Shown: positions 18,234 to 26,485 of the stretch, one piece after another
Layout: each line of letters starts with the position of its first letter
How positions within the stretch are numbered: position 1 is the stretch's first letter
DNA from: Brotonthovivens ammoniilytica
GTDB lineage: Bacteria > Bacillota > Clostridia > Lachnospirales > Lachnospiraceae
Assembly: GCF_025566885.1 (NCBI RefSeq)
Contig: NZ_JAOQJQ010000010.1
Span: forward strand, 1 to 64,000
Length of the DNA: 64,000 nucleotides
Direction: 5' to 3'
Program-made: the position numbers and the translations under genes
Notes under the pieces: generated by a model
Database searches by the model: none
The model's input: only the letters and a program-made list of their open reading frames with translations
What the model was told of the DNA's origin: nothing

Positions 18234-19511
18234 TCAGCTTTCTTTCTGCAGATATAAATCTGTCCTTCCAAGGGGCTTCTTTGTACAAAGCACCATTAAA
18301 ACTGCTCCCGCTGCAGAACAGATAATCAAACCGATAAATGTACTTGTAAAGCTTCCTGTTATAGCAGCCAGACTGCCCACAATTACAAATCCAAAGGATC
18401 TCACCAGCGTATTTAGAATGAACACAACGGTCCACGCAGAATCAAAATCATAACGTCCCCAGACAGAGGCAGTCATAGATACCGCAAGATTATTGGCACC
18501 TCCCATTACACTGGCAAACATAACAATCGCAAGTATCATAGTCCCGGGATTAGGTATCAGTGCAAAGATAACCGAAATAATAAAATATATAAACATGGCA
18601 ATGCAGGTTTTCCGGCTGCCAATATACTCATCAATTATTCCCCATATAACAGAAGCCGGCATGGCCACAAAGGAAGTAATTCCCATTAAAAATACGGCTT
18701 TCGGCGTCTCAATTCCCGCATAATTACACATGGGAATAAAACTGCTCATAATACCTATGGTAAACATAACCAGCACGCCGCCTCCGATTCCCACAAACCA
18801 TGTTTCTTTGGTCATTAACAGTTTTTTTACTGTCCACGGACTGGACTGCCGATAGAGAATCCCTTCCTGATGCATAGCCTCCACCTTTTCTTTTGTCATA
18901 CTCTGATCATTATCGGGAAATACACCGCACATTTCAGGATCATTTTTTACCAGCAGCAGACACACAACTGCAAGTATTACAAAACCTGCAGCATACAAGT
19001 CAAAAGAGGCTTCAAAGCTGAAATGGTCAATCATAACATTTTGGCTTTTAATATAGGTACACCCCACCATACAGGAACCCAGCGTTACAATTCCCATAGC
19101 CAGTCCTTTTTTTGTTGGAAACCAGTTGGCAATTAAAGAGGCCAGGCCGATCTGACAATATGCGCTGGAGGCAATAACACAAATTGTATACCACGCCGCA
19201 TAGGAAGCAACCGATTCCACCCGCCCCCACATAAACATGGAAAGCGCGCCTACTATACAGCCTGCAAAAATCAGTGTCTTTGGGCCTTTCTTTTTGCACC
19301 ACCAGCCGAAAAATGCTGCGGCCGCAATAGACAGCAGATTGGCCACTGTGCCGAAACTGTTCAGCACAGATACATCCCACCCATACATCTGGTGATATTC
19401 CTCCATAATGACATTCAAAGATGTAACCGGGCATCCGGACCCCACCCAGAATAAAAAGAAACAAAAAATGATAATTCCCCAGCCTTTTATACCAAAATTA
19501 AATTTTTTCAT
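18234..19511 (-). CDS. MFS transporter (oxalate/formate-antiporter-like)
   Basis: The start at 19511 follows GGAGGAGG; the 425-residue protein has twelve predicted membrane segments. It resembles OFA-type carriers ('GCPVTSLNVIMEEYHQMYGWDVSVLNSFGTVANLLSIAAAAFFG', summarised by its WxVS.L motif, plus 'GLASLIANWFPTKKGLAMGIVTLGS'). It is similar in plan to the MFS protein at 28510-29796, which sits beside the DAPG-hydrolase-like gene. It follows the NTF2-fold gene by 42 bp and so probably exports or imports the substrate of that locus. Confidence 0.85.
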   Translation of the reverse strand: MKKFNFGIKGWGIIIFCFFLFWVGSGCPVTSLNVIMEEYHQMYGWDVSVLNSFGTVANLLSIAAAAFFGWWCKKKGPKTLIFAGCIVGALSMFMWGRVESVASYAAWYTICVIASSAYCQIGLASLIANWFPTKKGLAMGIVTLGSCMVGCTYIKSQNVMIDHFSFEASFDLYAAGFVILAVVCLLLVKNDPEMCGVFPDNDQSMTKEKVEAMHQEGILYRQSSPWTVKKLLMTKETWFVGIGGGVLVMFTIGIMSSFIPMCNYAGIETPKAVFLMGITSFVAMPASVIWGIIDEYIGSRKTCIAMFIYFIISVIFALIPNPGTMILAIVMFASVMGGANNLAVSMTASVWGRYDFDSAWTVVFILNTLVRSFGFVIVGSLAAITGSFTSTFIGLIICSAAGAVLMVLCTKKPLGRTDLYLQKES

Positions 19512-19553
19512 CTGAATCCTCCTCCACAAAGTATTCCGGTTCTTTGAAATCCG

Positions 19554-20366
19554 CTACTCTTTCCAGGGATCTTTCGCCTCCAGATACGCCATATACTCTT
19601 CTAGTGTAAAATCATTATATTGATAGGAATATTCTATCTGATCTTCTTTTGTAGGTTTATGCAGCGCATGCATCCTAGAACCCTCAAATGTATCATATGC
19701 CTCCGGCGGCTGCGGCCAGAATTTCCGCACCTTGTTAACGTCATACTCCTCACAAAATGACTTCACACGGTCCCCAAAACCTGGCATATCTTCAGGAATA
19801 AAATCATCATGAGGCTTCTGTTTTGTAAACGGTTCGCAGGTAGGACACATAATATCAGGCATAACCTGCAGATGCCAGATCTTCCAGTGTCCGTTCTCAA
19901 GAATAAAATCTGCCTGGAACTTTCCATACATCCAGTTTGGATCGTATTCACAGGCCGGATCTGCCGGATTGGCTTTGGCCGTCTCAGGACCAAAGGTCTG
20001 CCATTCCGCTTTGGCTGTCTTCCCGTCAGCGGCAACCTCTATCAACGGATTGTAGATGGGATGTTCACAATACCATCCTTTTCTGCCGTCCCCGGCGGCT
20101 TCCTCATGTCTGGCAATCCCCTCCACATAATTTTCATAAAGCCCTTCCGGACCGTGGTACTGTCCCCACATGGCAATTTCAATAGCCACACCTGGCGTTC
20201 TCATAGCAAACTGATCTAGACATTCTCTCTGGCGCCCCCCTGAGTGGTAGTAGTTGTAACGCGCCATTGTATTGGCGATCTCAGTCACTGCCTGGGCTCT
20301 GGCAAGCTCATGTTTCGTTATCCTTAGTTCTTTTTCCAGTCTTTCTAAACGTTCTTCAACAGTCAT
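19554..20366 (-). CDS. NTF2/SnoaL-like fold protein, function unknown
   Basis: The start at 20366 follows GGGAGGAAG, giving 270 residues. After an N-terminal coiled coil ('ERLERLEKELRITKHELARAQ') comes a SnoaL/NTF2-like region: 'IANTMARYNYYHSGGRQRECLDQFA', 'EIAMWGQYHGPEGLYENYV', 'HPIYNPLIEVAADGKTAKAEW' and 'FILENGHWKIWHLQVMPDI'. This fold is used by small-molecule hydratases, isomerases and cyclases, including bile-acid dehydratase BaiE. The tail from about 185 is longer than a bare NTF2 domain. It starts the run with two MFS carriers and is divergent from a LysR gene. An enzyme role on a small cyclic substrate is inferred; the reaction is unknown. Confidence 0.65.
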   Translation of the reverse strand: MTVEERLERLEKELRITKHELARAQAVTEIANTMARYNYYHSGGRQRECLDQFAMRTPGVAIEIAMWGQYHGPEGLYENYVEGIARHEEAAGDGRKGWYCEHPIYNPLIEVAADGKTAKAEWQTFGPETAKANPADPACEYDPNWMYGKFQADFILENGHWKIWHLQVMPDIMCPTCEPFTKQKPHDDFIPEDMPGFGDRVKSFCEEYDVNKVRKFWPQPPEAYDTFEGSRMHALHKPTKEDQIEYSYQYNDFTLEEYMAYLEAKDPWKE

Positions 20367-20618
20367 TTGTCTTCCTCCCTGTATTCTTGCATCCCAATGC
20401 ATTCCATCCGCCAGTTTTGCTTTTAACTAACGTTGTAATAACATCATACCCGCTCTGACAGTTTCTGCATATTGAATAAAAGGGAGATCGTTGTTCCAAA
20501 ATTTCACGCTGGAATATCAGGTATCATTTCTTGAACCGACGGCTGTGATCTGTTATTTTAATGTTAATTACCTGCATCTTTTTAAACATTACTGACCCAA
20601 AAACAAGTACCCTAAAAA

Positions 20619-20638
20619 TCTGATTCACAGGAATCAGA
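20619..20638 (+). promoter_or_regulatory. Perfect dyad abutting the LysR ribosome-binding site
   Basis: TCTGATTC (20619-20626) and GAATCAGA (20631-20638) form a perfect 8-bp inverted repeat that ends at the AAAGGAG site of the LysR gene. It could be an operator for autoregulation or an RNA hairpin affecting translation. The intergenic region 20367-20655 shows nothing else clear. Confidence 0.55.
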
Positions 20639-20655
20639 AAGGAGCACATTTTATT

Positions 20656-21537
20656 ATGAATTTTGACCAGCTGGAATATTTTTTAAAATCTGCCAAATAC
20701 CAGAATCTGTCCCGGGCCGCAACAGAGCTTTATGTCAGTCATTCTGCCCTGAGCAAAAGCATAGCCGCTTTAGAGGCAGAGCTGAATACCCGTTTGTTTA
20801 TCCGGGATAAAAACACACTGCACCTTACTCCGGCCGGCAGATATCTGGTAGAACAGGGCACCTACATTCAAAAAATATGGCACAATACCAGACAGCAGAT
20901 TCACTTTGTGGAAAACTCCATCCAGGGCACTATCACCCTGTGTATGCCTCCGCTGTACGAAACTCAAATCTTTGCAACTCTGTCAAAAATCGGAATGGCA
21001 CACCCGGATATTAATTTTATTTTCAGCCATACAGAACCCTTACGCATTCCCGACATTCTGCAAAATAAACAGGCGGATATCGGTATTGGCTTTTCTTATC
21101 TGCTGCCCAAAGATATGGAAGATTTTACATGCAAGAACCTTTTTGAAGATTCCTTTTGTGTGATTGTAAACCCTACGCATCCCCTGGCCTTAAGAGATGT
21201 TGTCAGCCTGAAGGATCTGCAGAAAGAATGTATTATCTTTCCCCCAAGAGTCGGCACTATTAATACAGATATGGCACTGCTTGGCAAAATTGTAGAACTG
21301 TATTTCCCGAATTATTATAATGCAGACGGACTGGAAGACGTTTTTTTCCAGATCGGTATTAACCGCGGAGTCTCCATCCTCCCCAAAAGTACAATGCTTG
21401 GCCGGAATCTGGGCTTTAAACTGCTCCCTATTTCTGATGTGCTGGAAACTTTCTATGTCTGTCTGATCTTTAAAAAGGCAAATAAAAACCCTCTGCTTCC
21501 GCTGATCTTAGGCGCACTGCTGTCTACCTTTTCCTGA
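20656..21537 (+). CDS. LysR family transcriptional regulator
   Basis: The 293-residue protein has the LysR helix-turn-helix at 1-60 ('MNFDQLEYFLKSAKYQNLSR', 'SHSALSKSIAALEAELNTRLF') and the substrate-binding effector domain ('GTITLCMPPLYETQIFATL', 'ADIGIGFSYLLP'). It is divergent from the NTF2/MFS run and convergent with the ene-reductase gene, so it may control either or both. LysR activators usually respond to a pathway intermediate. Confidence 0.93.
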   Translation: MNFDQLEYFLKSAKYQNLSRAATELYVSHSALSKSIAALEAELNTRLFIRDKNTLHLTPAGRYLVEQGTYIQKIWHNTRQQIHFVENSIQGTITLCMPPLYETQIFATLSKIGMAHPDINFIFSHTEPLRIPDILQNKQADIGIGFSYLLPKDMEDFTCKNLFEDSFCVIVNPTHPLALRDVVSLKDLQKECIIFPPRVGTINTDMALLGKIVELYFPNYYNADGLEDVFFQIGINRGVSILPKSTMLGRNLGFKLLPISDVLETFYVCLIFKKANKNPLLPLILGALLSTFS

Positions 21538-21558
21538 TCTTTATCCGGCCGCTAAAAC

Positions 21559-21591
21559 AGAGGGTGCCCCGCACAGACAGGAACACCCTCT
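21559..21591. terminator. Bidirectional terminator between LysR and ene-reductase genes
   Basis: An AGAGGGTG/CACCCTCT stem (21559-21566 with 21584-21591) lies between two convergent stop codons. It is followed by TTTAAA on the plus strand and by GTTTTAG on the minus strand; T tracts are short. Confidence 0.7.
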
Positions 21592-21597
21592 TTAAAC

Positions 21598-23544
21598 TTA
21601 TGCCAAATCAATGGCCGCATGATAGCCGGTTTCTACTGCGTCCACGATTCTTCCGCTTCTGACGCAGTCTCCTACCGGAACTACATCATAGCAATATTTT
21701 TTCATTTCTTCTGTGACGGATGTATCCGCCCGCAGACCAACACAGTATATCACTGTGTCCGCATCAAACAGTATCTCCTTTCCATCTTCACAGACTGCCT
21801 TTACTCCCTGGTCCGTGACCTCTGTCACCTTCGTATTCACATGCCCCAAAATAGGCCGCTCTGCCCAGTAAGCCTGCATACCAAAATGATGAAACGGATT
21901 GTCCTCCGGTGCAAGCTCCGGTCCCATTTCCAGTACGTCCACCAAATGTCCGGTATTGGCCAGATGCGCACCTACTTCACAGCCCACCAGCCCTCCGCCG
22001 ATAATTACAACTTTTTTTCCCACCTTTTCCGGCTGAAAGTATGCATCCACGGCATACATAACATTTTCTTTTTGAATCCCCGGAATATCCGGAATTATCG
22101 GTTTTGCACCCACTGCCACAATAATTGCATCCGGCTGCACCTTCTGAACAAGTTCCTTGCCGGCCTTTGTATTCATCCGGATATCAATCTCTCTTTTTGA
22201 CACCTGTCGAATCAAATAGTCCTTATATTTTTTTAGCTGCACTTTAATCGAATCATAATCTGCAAATTTAATGGCTCCGCCCAATTCCGGACTTTGTTCC
22301 GCAAGTATGACCCTGTGTCCTCTGTCCGCTGCAGTCATGGCAGCTTTCATGCCGGCAATACCTCCCCCGACGATTAGAACTTTTCTTGAACAGTCAGCTG
22401 GCGGTATCAATCTTGTCCGGTGCTCGTGAGCCATATGAGGATTTACCATACATTTTGCCTCAAAAAAGGCCGTCTTATTGGAGCCAAGACAATGATTACA
22501 TCTTAAGCACGGCACAATATCCTCTTCCTGATTTCTGCGGACTTTATTTGGAAGCTGAGGATCTGCCATCAGCGCCCTGGCCATGGCCACTACATCTGCC
22601 TTTCCTTCCGCCAGAAATCCTTCTGCCACCTCCGGTGATACAATTCCGCCCATCACTACAACCAGAGGTTTTACACCGGCTTCTTTCATTGCCTGCGCAT
22701 ACTGAATATTTAAACCTTCCGGCTGAAAACATACTTCCTGGGTCAGATATGCTTTATCCGGTCCGCACCCGGCTGAAATATGTACAAAGTCCATCAGATC
22801 ACCGCATTCCTGCACAAAGTAAATGCTTTCCTCTATGTTTTTTCCATCCTCACAGTGATCCACCGCTGAAATACGCATTTCAATTAAAAACTCTTCACCA
22901 CACAATTCTCTGATCCTTTGCAGAATCATCTTTGGAAAACGAATCCGGTTCTGTGGACTGCCCCCCCACCGGTCTGTCCGGCGGTTAAAGTGCGGCGACA
23001 TAAACTGGTTGATCAGCATTTCATGACCCCCGTGAACCATACACATCTGAAACCCGCAGTCCTTTAAAAACTTTGCAATATTGGCATAATATGTAATGGC
23101 ATCATCAATCATTTTTTCCGTCATCTGAACAACCTTTACTCCATCAGGACGGATAAATCCCATGGAGCTCATAGGCGGCGTATTGCTGTTTTCTGCCAGA
23201 CCGGCCATAAACCCCGCATGATTGATTTCTGCAGATGCCACACAGCCATGCTCTTTGATGGCAGTTGCCAGCTCCGTGAACGCCATATCCGTAAAGCAAT
23301 TGGTAAAATATCGGTTAAAATGTCCTCCGTTATCACCGTATCCTCCCGGACCGGTAATATTTCCCTGAGTCACCTGCGCCGCACCGCCCCGGGCCTTCTC
23401 TTCCATATATGCAATCCCCAGATCATTGGGGGCGCCATATGTTACATGGGACAGGGCACACGGCGGCAGAAAAATATGGTTTTTAAAATCAATTCCCTTT
23501 ACCGAAAAAGGCGCCATTAAATGTGGATACTTTTGTTTTATCAT
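21598..23544 (-). CDS. NADH:flavin oxidoreductase / ene-reductase with 4Fe-4S and FAD domains
   Basis: The start at 23544 has GGAGG at proper spacing; 648 residues. The N-terminal TIM barrel is old-yellow-enzyme-like ('HGGHEMLINQFMSPHFN', 'RTDRWGGSPQNRIRFP', 'DFVHISAG'). A cysteine cluster 'CLRCNHCLG' and a later Cys in 'KCMVNPH' bind 4Fe-4S. The C-terminal half has two dinucleotide folds ('VLIVGGGIAGMKAAM' and 'VVIIGGGLVGCEVGAHLA'). This is the plan of 2,4-dienoyl-CoA reductase, BaiCD and clostridial 2-enoate reductases, including the flavonoid-pathway enoate reductase of Eubacterium ramulus as I recall it. It reduces C=C bonds next to a carbonyl group; the substrate is not known. An etfA remnant lies directly upstream. 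Confidence 0.9.
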   Translation of the reverse strand: MIKQKYPHLMAPFSVKGIDFKNHIFLPPCALSHVTYGAPNDLGIAYMEEKARGGAAQVTQGNITGPGGYGDNGGHFNRYFTNCFTDMAFTELATAIKEHGCVASAEINHAGFMAGLAENSNTPPMSSMGFIRPDGVKVVQMTEKMIDDAITYYANIAKFLKDCGFQMCMVHGGHEMLINQFMSPHFNRRTDRWGGSPQNRIRFPKMILQRIRELCGEEFLIEMRISAVDHCEDGKNIEESIYFVQECGDLMDFVHISAGCGPDKAYLTQEVCFQPEGLNIQYAQAMKEAGVKPLVVVMGGIVSPEVAEGFLAEGKADVVAMARALMADPQLPNKVRRNQEEDIVPCLRCNHCLGSNKTAFFEAKCMVNPHMAHEHRTRLIPPADCSRKVLIVGGGIAGMKAAMTAADRGHRVILAEQSPELGGAIKFADYDSIKVQLKKYKDYLIRQVSKREIDIRMNTKAGKELVQKVQPDAIIVAVGAKPIIPDIPGIQKENVMYAVDAYFQPEKVGKKVVIIGGGLVGCEVGAHLANTGHLVDVLEMGPELAPEDNPFHHFGMQAYWAERPILGHVNTKVTEVTDQGVKAVCEDGKEILFDADTVIYCVGLRADTSVTEEMKKYCYDVVPVGDCVRSGRIVDAVETGYHAAIDLA

Positions 23545-23668
23545 ACTCATCCTCCATCTTATTTTGTTTTACAGTAACCGTCTGCATTGGGATGCCTGGT
23601 TTTGTATCATCAAAATCTCTGATGGTATGTCTATATGATAAAAAGGTTTCTCCACATTGTAAATTGAC

Positions 23669-23714
23669 AAAAACTGACGGCACTGTTCCTAAAAGAAACA
23701 GTCCGTCAGTTTTT
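23669..23714 (-). terminator. Hairpin at the 3' end of the etfA remnant
   Basis: AAAAACTGACGG (23669-23680) pairs with CCGTCAGTTTTT (23703-23714), with an inner ACTGTT/AACAGT stem. The T run on the minus strand makes it a good intrinsic terminator for the former etfA transcript; the plus strand also ends in T5. Confidence 0.75.
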
Positions 23715-23802
23715 CCATAACTTCATACATATCACCTGTAATACAGACATCTGCCATCTTGAAAATCGGTGCCTTTTTATCTGTATTAACAGCAATTATT
23801 TT
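23689..23802 (-). pseudogene. 3' remnant of an electron-transfer flavoprotein alpha gene (etfA)
   Basis: On the minus strand an open stretch of 37 codons ends in TAG at 23689-23691. It reads K-IIAVNTDKKAPIFKMADVC followed by ITGDMYEVMEKLTDCFF. This matches the conserved C-terminus of EtfA ('AINKD..APIF..ADYGIVGDLFEVVP..'). An in-frame TAA at 23803-23805 closes it on the upstream side, and the tRNA-Ser promoter begins 27 bp beyond, so no start or other domain is present. A hairpin at 23669-23714 spans its 3' end. It is a fragment left by deletion or rearrangement. Confidence 0.75.
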
Positions 23803-23828
23803 TTACATTCTGGAGGACAAAAAACATA

Positions 23829-23857
23829 TTGACGCATCTTCATATTACTTTTATAAT
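23829..23857 (+). promoter_or_regulatory. Promoter of tRNA-Ser
   Basis: There is -35 TTGACG (23829-23834), a 17-nt spacer and a perfect -10 TATAAT (23852-23857). The tRNA starts 18 bp after the -10. Confidence 0.85.
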
Positions 23858-23875
23858 AATAAAGATATTGATTCT

Positions 23876-23964
23876 GGAGGAGTACCCAAGTGGCTGAAGG
23901 GTCTGGCTTCGAACACCAGTAGGTCGGCAGTACCGGCGCAAGGGTTCAAATCCCTTCTCCTCCG
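23876..23964 (+). tRNA. tRNA-Ser (anticodon CGA)
   Basis: The 89-nt class II tRNA has acceptor GGAGGAG/CTCCTCC with discriminator G. It has a long variable arm with a GTCGG/CCGGC stem, and a T arm AAGGG-TTCAAAT-CCCTT. The anticodon CGA is at 23910-23912, preceded by T33 and followed by A37. The anticodon stem CTGGC/ACCAG has a C-A mismatch at the loop-closing 31-39 position. CCA is not encoded. It stands alone, with its own promoter and terminator. Confidence 0.9.
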
Positions 23965-24008
23965 CTTTATGCGCTTACAGAACACCAGCATTCTGTAACA
24001 CTAAAACA

Positions 24009-24038
24009 GCTGCCGGCAAAAACCGGCAGCCAATTTTT
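24009..24038. terminator. Bidirectional terminator between tRNA-Ser and C1 peptidase gene
   Basis: A perfect GCTGCCGG/CCGGCAGC stem (24009-24016 with 24023-24030) is followed on the plus strand by CAATTTTT. On the minus strand it is followed by TGTTTTAG. It serves the tRNA on one side and the peptidase gene on the other. Confidence 0.85.
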
Positions 24039-26217
24039 ATGAATAATATTTCTTTTTTCTAATAATTACAGCAGCTCCCAACGCGGCGGCAGCTGTAATG
24101 CATCCCCAGAGCGCTGGTTTATTCCCATAGTCATCTGTTCTTGGACTTGTATCCTTTTTTAATTTATCTTGTGCGGTCTGATCTGCTCCTGAACCTTCTG
24201 ACATACCAGGATTCTTATTATCTGACAGCTCGTCCGATGGATGTTTTCCCGGATCTTTCTGATCGCCGCCGGTATTGTCCTCTGGCTGATCTGTTGTCCC
24301 CGGTGTTTTATCTCCATCTTCATTTTCTGACGGTTCTTTTTCCGGAACAGTCTCTGTTACAAACTGATACCCAATCTTGGCATCTGCATTTCCTCTAGGC
24401 GCAGATACTAAAGATATCTCCAAGCCGCCTTTTAGGTCCTCTTTTGAAATCAGGGTTCCTTCTGTATAAGGCTCTCCTCCCAGGCTCAGCTGATAGCTTC
24501 CTTCACCGTTCTGCCCGGCTTTTTCAAAAGATACTGATTCCGTGTCAGAAGAAAGCCGTATCTGTGTATGGTCTGACAAAAGCCTGCTACTGTCTATCAG
24601 CCTGCCCTCTGCGTCAAAGCAGTCCATATTTAACATCAGCTCCGGAACTGTTTCCTGATTTTCTGTAAATACTTTGATTTCTGCATTTCCAAATTTCATT
24701 CCATTTACGCCAGGTATTTCATAAATATCCTCTGCCACAAGCTCTCCGGTGCCTTCCTCTTCTTGCAGCAGATACGACTGCCCGGGTTCTATGACCACGT
24801 CCTGCTTATATGGCAAACCATATAATTCTGATACGTCTTTGCCAAAGCCACTTTCAATATTTATAAAATAACCGTCTCTTCCCTTTACAAATTCAGTTAC
24901 TGCAAAACGCTCCCCTTTTTTCAGCGCAACAGATTTATCTAGAACGATCGTATGGTAGCCGCCGTATTCCACTGTTTCAATCTGTTCATACACAAGTTGT
25001 CCATCCAAAAGCTCCTGTCCGTCACTCAGCTTGTAAATCCGGATTTCCACCTCACTGCCGGGATTTCTTGTTATCGCTGACACTGCCGTCAGGATTTCAT
25101 CCTGTTCTGACACAAAGACATTTCCCATCCCGATTTTTATATTTACTGGATTTGGTCTAAATAAACTGGCAGTCCCGAGATAATCATATTGATAATTATG
25201 GTCATACTCATACAGATCATTTTCCGGCTGGTCTATATGAAACACTGTAAAATCACAAAGAGATTGATCATAGTAGGAAATATAAAAATATCCTTCCTCT
25301 CCCCAGTCACTTCCCCAGCTGTTTTTTGCAATCCATGCACCGTCGCCTTCCGGCTTAATGGAGAAATTATCTCTGGAATAATTGTCATCCCATCCCACAA
25401 CGGAAATTTCATGATTCGCCGGCATATAAGTATTCATATATTGAGAGCTTGTTTCCCCATTCCAATATGTATTTCCCTCAGGCTGGCCCGGAAGATTTTG
25501 CTCAGCATTGTAAGACATGTCAATAACGCCGTACTGCATCATCATCTGTTTTATATTGTTCATGGCTGCTGTATCCAGATGATACCCGGTTTTATTTACT
25601 TCGTCATCAAACACCGCAGGACCCGGCAGATAATCTGCATTCTGCAGGTGTCCCACAGATTCATTTCTCAGCGCTGCATCTACTGTCCAGGGCGCTTCAT
25701 AAGGCGCCGCCTCTTCCGGTACGACTCCGCCCCAGGAAGACAGCAGACTGTTTGTCATATCTGCATTTCCTCCTAAATCCAAGCCGTTTTCCACCTGTAA
25801 AAGATTCATCCCTTCCCCCTGGTACAGAGAATAAACAAAATGTTCCAAATGAAGTTCAGATAAGTCATCGCTGTTTCCCATATAAGATTCGATGGCCGAC
25901 ATCGCTCCAAAAGTCCAGCAGCTCCCGTAAGGAGACTGGTCTTTTACAGGTGTTACCCGCCCCTCATCCCGCAGATCATACTTTTCCGGCAAAGAAACAT
26001 ATGGCTGAACCATGTGTTTCGGATAATTATAGTAAGACTGGTCAAAACTGCCCGGAATCTTTCCTCCGCTGTAATCCTCTGCAGGCAGTTTGGCAATTTC
26101 CAGTTGGAAATCCGGACTGCTTTTTGCAGCCATCGCATGAATCGGAATTAACGAAATTCCCAGAATCGCTGCCGACATCGCCGCAATCATTTTTTTGCAG
26201 CTAACATTCTTTTTCAT
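24037..26217 (-). CDS. Secreted, surface-anchored C1 (papain-like) cysteine peptidase
   Basis: The 726-residue protein has an N-terminal signal peptide (about 1-31) and a papain-type domain. Its oxyanion/catalytic region is 'DQSPYGSCWTFGAMSA' with Cys100, then His269 in 'NHEISVVGW' and Asn299 in 'AKNSWGSDWGEEGYFYISYY'. A beta-rich region at about 340-500 resembles the lectin-like domain found in such peptidases. An acidic, Pro-rich linker leads to a C-terminal membrane helix and a Lys/Arg tail. 'SPRTDDYGNKPALWG' before the helix resembles a sortase signal of the SPKTGD type but lacks the usual Gly, so anchoring by sortase is uncertain. It is flanked by tRNA-Ser and a methyltransferase gene, with no operon partners. 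Confidence 0.88.
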   Translation of the reverse strand: MKKNVSCKKMIAAMSAAILGISLIPIHAMAAKSSPDFQLEIAKLPAEDYSGGKIPGSFDQSYYNYPKHMVQPYVSLPEKYDLRDEGRVTPVKDQSPYGSCWTFGAMSAIESYMGNSDDLSELHLEHFVYSLYQGEGMNLLQVENGLDLGGNADMTNSLLSSWGGVVPEEAAPYEAPWTVDAALRNESVGHLQNADYLPGPAVFDDEVNKTGYHLDTAAMNNIKQMMMQYGVIDMSYNAEQNLPGQPEGNTYWNGETSSQYMNTYMPANHEISVVGWDDNYSRDNFSIKPEGDGAWIAKNSWGSDWGEEGYFYISYYDQSLCDFTVFHIDQPENDLYEYDHNYQYDYLGTASLFRPNPVNIKIGMGNVFVSEQDEILTAVSAITRNPGSEVEIRIYKLSDGQELLDGQLVYEQIETVEYGGYHTIVLDKSVALKKGERFAVTEFVKGRDGYFINIESGFGKDVSELYGLPYKQDVVIEPGQSYLLQEEEGTGELVAEDIYEIPGVNGMKFGNAEIKVFTENQETVPELMLNMDCFDAEGRLIDSSRLLSDHTQIRLSSDTESVSFEKAGQNGEGSYQLSLGGEPYTEGTLISKEDLKGGLEISLVSAPRGNADAKIGYQFVTETVPEKEPSENEDGDKTPGTTDQPEDNTGGDQKDPGKHPSDELSDNKNPGMSEGSGADQTAQDKLKKDTSPRTDDYGNKPALWGCITAAAALGAAVIIRKKKYYS

Positions 26218-26485
26218 TTACTCAAATTCTCCCTTCTTTGATTTGTCCTCTGGAATCTCTTGAAGACTCATTTATTGTATCATACTCTCTGTTTTTTTAA
26301 TATTTAATTTTTCTTATTTCCTGTATATTTTTCTTTTTGTCAGTCAAATAAAAAAATTTCTATATCTAATATTTTTCCAAAAAAATTACATTTTATATAA
26401 GACTTTATCACAGATAATATAATTTTTTTACATTATAATAGGCCCAACAACTAGATTAAGTCTAATAGTAAAAGGAGAACGGAAT

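Noticed and set aside
21619..22200. 193-codon plus-strand ORF
   Set aside because: It is antisense to the ene-reductase gene and shows no family motif.
23759..23998. 79-codon plus-strand ORF over the tRNA-Ser region
   Set aside because: It runs through tRNA-Ser; the real signals are the etfA remnant on the other strand and the tRNA.
25189..25776. 195-codon plus-strand ORF
   Set aside because: It is antisense to the C1 peptidase catalytic domain.
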